From: CAZGCA01 sp964524145
GTDB taxonomy: Bacteria > Hydrogenedentota > CAZGCA01
Reading direction: 5' to 3'
Length of the DNA: 64,000 bases
NCBI GenBank assembly: GCA_964524145.1
Contig: CAZGCA010000027.1
Location: 1-64,000, forward strand
Below the pieces are notes generated by a model that saw only the letters and a list, made by a program, of their open reading frames with translations, made no database searches and had not been told where the DNA came from. The translations under genes and the position numbers were made by a program. Below, piece by piece: positions 60,797 to 64,000 of this stretch; the stretch's first letter is position 1, and every line of letters starts with the position of its first letter.

Positions 60797-61138
60797 TCAG
60801 GAAAGGGGCGGGGCGCGACCCTGGTGTGACGAACACAGAAGGTCGGTTGCATAGGAAACCTGGGGCGATGAGACTATGTATGTCGGTTCTGGAAGGACGC
60901 TTGCTGAGGATGTCGCTACCGGCGAATTGTCCGCGAGGCAGGTTGCTGCGACCTGACACGCGACGCAGTCTGCGTGGCTACCGCCAGCGCCGAGCCCGTG
61001 GTTGTGATGGAACACGGCCTGGGCCAGCATAAGTTGCAGCACCAGGCAGACTCCCGCGAGGATGAGAACCACCCGATGGCAGCTCGGTGCCTCCGGCAGA
61101 CAGTTGCTCAATGGGACATTTGCGCCGCGTCTACTCAT
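60797..61138 (-). CDS. Small exported His/Cys-rich protein, copy A (metal operon head)
   Basis: A 113-residue protein: basic N-terminus, a signal-like helix (VVLILAGVCLVLQLMLAQAVF), then HHNH followed by GSHADCVACQVAATCL, a cluster of His and Cys suited to zinc or another metal. The layout recalls DUF2946-type small proteins found next to metal-uptake genes, but I would not insist on the family. It is about 65% identical by eye to copy B at 63519 with no gaps, which fixes both starts. Promoter at 61204 with a Fur-family palindrome over the -10. It leads the porin-binding protein-permease operon. It could be a metal chaperone or sensor in the periplasm; that is inference. Confidence 0.8.
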   Translation of the reverse strand: MSRRGANVPLSNCLPEAPSCHRVVLILAGVCLVLQLMLAQAVFHHNHGLGAGGSHADCVACQVAATCLADNSPVATSSASVLPEPTYIVSSPQVSYATDLLCSSHQGRAPPLS

Positions 61139-61196
61139 CTAACAATAGGCTCTACCAAAACCTGCACGTCGCAAACTTGCGATCAGATGCTGTTTC

Positions 61197-61209
61197 CATA
61201 ATGATTATG
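61197..61209. promoter_or_regulatory. Fur-family (Fur/Zur-like) operator palindrome
   Basis: CATAATGATTATG is a perfect 13-base palindrome. Its centre ATAATnATTAT equals the centre of the classical 7-1-7 Fur-family box. It covers the -10 element of the copy A promoter, so a bound repressor would block RNA polymerase. In context (metal importer) a zinc-responsive Zur is the likely partner, but Fur or Mur cannot be ruled out. Copy B lacks it. Confidence 0.65.
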
Positions 61210-61232
61210 CCACGGTCAAAAAGCAATTTCAA
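61204..61232 (-). promoter_or_regulatory. Promoter of copy A and the metal operon
   Basis: On the minus strand, TTGAAA (61227-61232), 17 bases ending CCGTGG, CATAAT (61204-61209). Confidence 0.75.
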
Positions 61233-61337
61233 CCATATCCGCAAAGCGGCACGTTGTCCCGCGCCGGGAAACGACCGTACGGAAAACACCAAGCCCATTC
61301 GACGGGACAATGCACTGTCAACGGCAATGGAATGGCT

Positions 61338-61431
61338 ATTGGGAACGGCATGACCAATGTCCCGTCGATACACCGCAGACCCGTCATTGCGAGCCGCCTT
61401 CAGGCGGCGTGGCAATCTCGCATTGTGCGCT
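61338..61431. repeat. Dispersed REP-like repeat, copy 2
   Basis: Matches 49297-49390 over about 94 bases. Its hairpin arms are GCCGCC and GGCGGC around TTCA, where copy 1 has GCCACC and GGTGGC. Both copies start ATTGGGAACGGCAT and carry GTCATTGCGAG and GTGGCAATCTCGC. Confidence 0.85.
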
Positions 61432-61521
61432 TAACCCCAACTCCTCCACGTCTCTCGCAACAGCGAGGGAATGACCCACCGAACATTGCTCTTGCACGGG
61501 GTCAATAACCCCAACGCCACA

Positions 61522-62367
61522 CTACTCCCCTCCCATCACCATATCGCCAATTCTTCGGGGTGTTGTGCCGCCTCGTTCCGCGAGCGATCTCAACCTATCG
61601 CCTGCTCTGGCTTCTATTCCGTGCCGTGCGAGCGTGTCCACGGCCTTCTTCACATCAATGTTGTTTTCCTGGCACAGTTGCTCTAATGTCTTCTGGCCGT
61701 ACCGGTTATAGCCGCCCTGTCCCCTGTGCCCGGTTTGCAGTACCGGTACAATGGTCTTGGGGAGCGCCTCGAACACCTCGTTCGGGCTGACCCCGTGCGT
61801 GCGGGCCAAGTCCCCCACAGTCACCGAGAGGTCCGAGACCTCAAACCCTTTTGCCGCCAGATACTCCGCGAGCTCGTCGGACGTGATACCCATGTTTTGT
61901 GCAAATTCGGTGAGTGTGGATTCCTCGGCATGAGCGTAGGGAGCCGGAGCCGACTTGCGTTCCCAGTAGTCCTTGATATCCTCGCCCCAGTCGATCACCG
62001 TTCCCCAGGGTGGCCACATCTTCAATGTGCCAACAAAGAACACAAGCGTGATAATCAGAGCGGCGGCAAGCTCGGCCCTATTCCGCATTCCCTTCGCAAT
62101 GGCATCCGTGAAGTAACGAATCAAGATGCGCCAGTTGAAGTAGATGTGTATGGCGCTCGCAATTACGAAGAGAATGGCCAGCGTCGTATGAACGCCCCCC
62201 CATTCCTCCTTCTCCAATCCGAACATCGTCCAGCCTGTCCAGTGTGCCACACGCCCCTTAGGCGTGAAGTACAGCACGATCCCCGAGAACGCCAGACACA
62301 GGAAGCTCACCGTGACCGTCAGCGAGGTTAATGCTTTCACGTTGAAACGTTTCTTGTTCTGATTCAT
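61522..62367 (-). CDS. DUF4405 membrane protein with C-terminal helical repeats
   Basis: A 281-residue protein. Four membrane helices in the first 125 residues follow the DUF4405/cytochrome-b-like layout, with His residues at AHWTGW and in GGVHTTLAILFVIASAIHIYFNW that could hold heme. The C-terminal 150 residues are soluble and consist of repeated helix pairs (TEFAQNMGITSDELAEYLAAKG, VGDLARTHGVSPNEVFEAL, TLEQLCQENNIDVKKAVDTLARHG, LRSLAERGGTTPRRIGDMV). ATG at 62367 has GGAG upstream. It follows the pilin-like gene by 96 bases, probably in one operon with copy B. The family has a suspected redox role; no proof. Confidence 0.85.
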   Translation of the reverse strand: MNQNKKRFNVKALTSLTVTVSFLCLAFSGIVLYFTPKGRVAHWTGWTMFGLEKEEWGGVHTTLAILFVIASAIHIYFNWRILIRYFTDAIAKGMRNRAELAAALIITLVFFVGTLKMWPPWGTVIDWGEDIKDYWERKSAPAPYAHAEESTLTEFAQNMGITSDELAEYLAAKGFEVSDLSVTVGDLARTHGVSPNEVFEALPKTIVPVLQTGHRGQGGYNRYGQKTLEQLCQENNIDVKKAVDTLARHGIEARAGDRLRSLAERGGTTPRRIGDMVMGGE

Positions 62368-62463
62368 CAGCACCACTCCACGGTTATAGAAACTCCTTCA
62401 TTGGTAGACCACGCGTCACTCATCGTATCATAAGCTGCTCTGTAATGATAGTCCTTCCTTGAC

Positions 62464-63423
62464 CTATTCCCCACCGGACTTGATGCTGCCCAGATAACCG
62501 GCAAACCACGGGGTGAGCGGGAACTCTACAGGATACCTGACAAACTCGACGTGACCGTCCATGTAGAGCACGTTGGAACCGCCCGGGACGTGGTTGAACT
62601 TGCCGACGCCTTGACCGCCTCCGCCGGCTTTTGCTGCCGCGCCGGTCGCCGACGAAGCGAAAAAGTCGAACATGACGGGCAGCTCGCTCTGAGCTATCGC
62701 ACTTGCGGCAGGATTGTTGATGTCAGTGATAAAGAACCGCTCGATCCCTTCCCGAAGCCGGTACAGGGTTCCGCCACCGCCCGTACCGCTTGCTATCACA
62801 GGTATACCCGCATACGTGAGTGTGCTCCCTATAACAGAAAGGTCGGAATCCGCCGACTCCAACGGCACCGACGGAGCGCCGCCTCCGCGGCGACATGATT
62901 CAACGGCTTCCATTATCGCTGCCAATTCCCGGTCGTTTATCGCTGCCCAGGCGAGATATACGTACGAACGACAAAGCGAAAGGTAGATTGCCTGGTCGGT
63001 TCCGTTGTACAGTCCGTCATGGTTCAGGTCGCCGTTTGCGTAATGGGCAGATGCCTGGAGTTGTCCCAGGAGGATGTCCTCAAGGTCTTTACTAATGCTT
63101 CCCGGATTGTACGCCGCATCCGAGGGGCAGAGCGTGACCTTCCAGTCAGTCAGATACTCCGGGTACACGGCGGGCCCGTGCCAGGACAACGCCGGCCCGC
63201 CAGGAGCCGAGTTGTACAGCTTCTGAGGAAACCTGCCGTTCCATTCGTTGGCGTACATCTTAAACACCACACCCATTTGCTTGAGGTTGTTCGCGCAACT
63301 GGCACGCCGGGCGGCCTCACGCGCTCGCGCGAGCGCGGGCAACAGGATAGCAGCCAGGATGCCGATAATGGCGATCACCACAAGCAACTCTATCAGTGTA
63401 AAGCCTTCATCTCGTTTCTTCAT
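62464..63423 (-). CDS. Prepilin-like protein with H-X9-DG C-terminal region (DUF1559-like)
   Basis: A 319-residue protein. The N-terminus has the prepilin peptidase site and helix (DEGFTLIELLVVIAIIGILAAILLPALARAREAARR), cleaved after the Gly by a PilD-like enzyme. CANNLKQMGVVFKMYANEWNGRFP is the usual continuation in these proteins, and the end has NHVPGGSNVLYMDGHVEF, the H-X9-DG motif. A DLNHDGLYNGTDQ stretch looks like a dockerin-type calcium loop. ATG at 63423 has GAGGGGAG 9 bases upstream (an ATG at 63432 would abut it). Such proteins are very numerous in Planctomycetes and relatives; the role is unclear. It follows copy B by 95 bases. Confidence 0.92.
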   Translation of the reverse strand: MKKRDEGFTLIELLVVIAIIGILAAILLPALARAREAARRASCANNLKQMGVVFKMYANEWNGRFPQKLYNSAPGGPALSWHGPAVYPEYLTDWKVTLCPSDAAYNPGSISKDLEDILLGQLQASAHYANGDLNHDGLYNGTDQAIYLSLCRSYVYLAWAAINDRELAAIMEAVESCRRGGGAPSVPLESADSDLSVIGSTLTYAGIPVIASGTGGGGTLYRLREGIERFFITDINNPAASAIAQSELPVMFDFFASSATGAAAKAGGGGQGVGKFNHVPGGSNVLYMDGHVEFVRYPVEFPLTPWFAGYLGSIKSGGE

Positions 63424-63518
63424 GATTATCATCTCCCCTCGAAGCACCGCGTTCTGCCGGCACTCCGCGTTCCAGAGAACGGCTCTATAAGGTTGATAAC
63501 TCGGAAAGACTGTGGAAT

Positions 63519-63860
63519 TCAGGTAGCGGGCGGGGCGCGGTTCTGGCGTGACGAATACAAGAAATCGTGTGAATGAGAACTTTCGGGCGATGAGACTATG
63601 CATGTCGGTTCTGGAAGGACGCTTGCTGAGGATATCACCACCGGCGAACTGTCTCCGAGGCAGGTTGCTACGACCTGACACGCGACGCAGTCCGCGTGGC
63701 TGCCGCCGGTGCAAGGCTCGTGGTTGTGATGGAAGACTGCGTGGGCGAGCATGAATTGCAGGACCAGGCAGACACACAGCAGCACGAGAGCCACCCGATG
63801 GCAGCTCGACGCTTCGGGCCGAGAACCTTTCGATGGAGCCTCTACGTCGCGTTTATGCAT
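63519..63860 (-). CDS. Small exported His/Cys-rich protein, copy B (pilin operon head)
   Basis: A 113-residue paralogue of the protein at 60797, same length, about 65% identical by eye. The signal-like helix is VALVLLCVCLVLQFMLAHAVF and the metal-ligand cluster HHNH...GSHADCVACQVVATCL is fully kept, with extra His near the end (SSHSHDF). The ATG at 63860 aligns base for base with the start of copy A and has GGAAG upstream. Promoter at 63912. It heads copy B - pilin - DUF4405 and has no Fur-family palindrome over its promoter. It may bind metal in the periplasm. Confidence 0.8.
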   Translation of the reverse strand: MHKRDVEAPSKGSRPEASSCHRVALVLLCVCLVLQFMLAHAVFHHNHEPCTGGSHADCVACQVVATCLGDSSPVVISSASVLPEPTCIVSSPESSHSHDFLYSSRQNRAPPAT

Positions 63861-63911
63861 CTGCAACACTTTCTTCCAAAGCAGGCAGGCAAGCATTGTC
63901 TTCGACAAACA

Positions 63912-63940
63912 ACTATACCACGGTCAAGCCCCAGTTTCAA
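63912..63940 (-). promoter_or_regulatory. Promoter of copy B and the pilin operon
   Basis: On the minus strand, TTGAAA (63935-63940), 17 bases ending CCGTGG, TATAGT (63912-63917). Closely parallel to the copy A promoter, but the palindrome over the -10 is not present. Confidence 0.75.
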
Positions 63941-64000
63941 GCAGACATTGTCAGAACATCCCCCAAAAAATTCGCAGCTTGATGGCGTTTCAGGTGGGGA

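Larger units (their letters stand above)
61139..61521. other. Intergenic region with promoter and dispersed repeat
   Basis: These 383 bases hold no gene. They contain the copy A promoter and palindrome (61197-61232) and the second copy of the REP-like repeat (61338-61431). They lie between the stop of the DUF4405 gene and the start of copy A. Confidence 0.7.

Noticed and set aside
63423..63777. N-terminal extension of the pilin-like protein up to 63777
   Set aside because: It is antisense-like reading of copy B in another frame; the prepilin peptide and ribosome site fix the start at 63423.
56067..63940. Transposon as the cause of the duplicated region
   Set aside because: No transposase gene, terminal inverted repeats or target-site duplications could be found at the junctions.
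63937..64000. Open minus-strand frame running off the right edge, about 20 residues long
   Set aside because: Too short to judge. It shares CGCCATCAAG with the end of the metal permease gene at 56340, which could mean another permease end, but 10 bases can match by chance.
1..64000. tRNA, tmRNA and rRNA genes
   Set aside because: Looked for TPsiC-like GGTTCGA-type blocks with matching acceptor stems and for rRNA core sequences on both strands; none was convincing by eye.

Overview
The window looks like chromosome from a GC-rich Gram-negative bacterium of the Planctomycetota / Lentisphaerota / Hydrogenedentota kind. Evidence for two membranes: a TolC-type outer membrane channel, RND and MacAB-type exporters, and an outer membrane porin-like protein. 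Evidence for that broad lineage: an H-X9-DG prepilin-like protein, a membrane-tethered ECF sigma factor carrying beta-sandwich repeats, a GxGYxYP protein, Tat-exported Gfo/Idh/MocA and sugar-isomerase-like proteins, and GH29 and GH38 enzymes. The lineage is an inference; there is no rRNA or other phylogenetic marker here except rnpB.

Layout. 0.4-3.5 kb: ECF sigma fused to eight carboxypeptidase-regulatory-like repeats (-). 3.8-10.7 kb: GxGYxYP protein and a 1501-residue exported multi-propeller protein with thrombospondin type 3 repeats (+). 10.7-15.8 kb: an overlapping pair (-), a CocE-type hydrolase and a beta-lactamase/glycoside-hydrolase-like fusion. 16-17.3 kb: Tat oxidoreductase (+). 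17.6-27.1 kb: a MarR-led efflux operon that joins an RND pump and a MacAB-type ABC exporter with one TolC. 27.1-28.8 kb: acpS, RNase P RNA (rnpB, -) and an RNase HI fused to a four-helix-bundle domain. 29-38.7 kb: small housekeeping and signalling genes (TPR membrane protein, nucleotidyltransferase, GDPD, LemA pair, ECF sigma + PilT-like ATPase, PiT phosphate transporter + DUF47, protein kinase). 38.9-49.1 kb: GH38 enzyme, HDOD protein, and two polytopic glycosyltransferase-like membrane proteins. 49.6-55.9 kb: a probable L-fucoside utilisation locus (ABC importer, isomerase-like protein, GH29). 56-64 kb: a metal (probably zinc) acquisition region.

The most unusual part is 56-64 kb. Two copies of a small exported His/Cys-rich protein gene (about 65% identical by eye) each start from a near-consensus promoter. 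Copy B is followed by an intact prepilin-like gene and a DUF4405 membrane protein. Copy A is followed by the same leader up to the pilin start, but there the pilin is replaced by porin - metal-binding protein - permease - permease. A decayed 3' part of the same pilin family lies directly after the last permease and even supplies that permease's final codons. So the metal operon appears to sit inside a duplicated pilin gene. Only copy A has a perfect Fur-family palindrome over its -10 box. No transporter ATPase is present.

Intergenic gaps hold several kinds of hairpin element, including one dispersed pair whose stem is preserved by compensating base changes. Promoters of the TTGACA-N17-TATAAT type are easy to see at about ten places.
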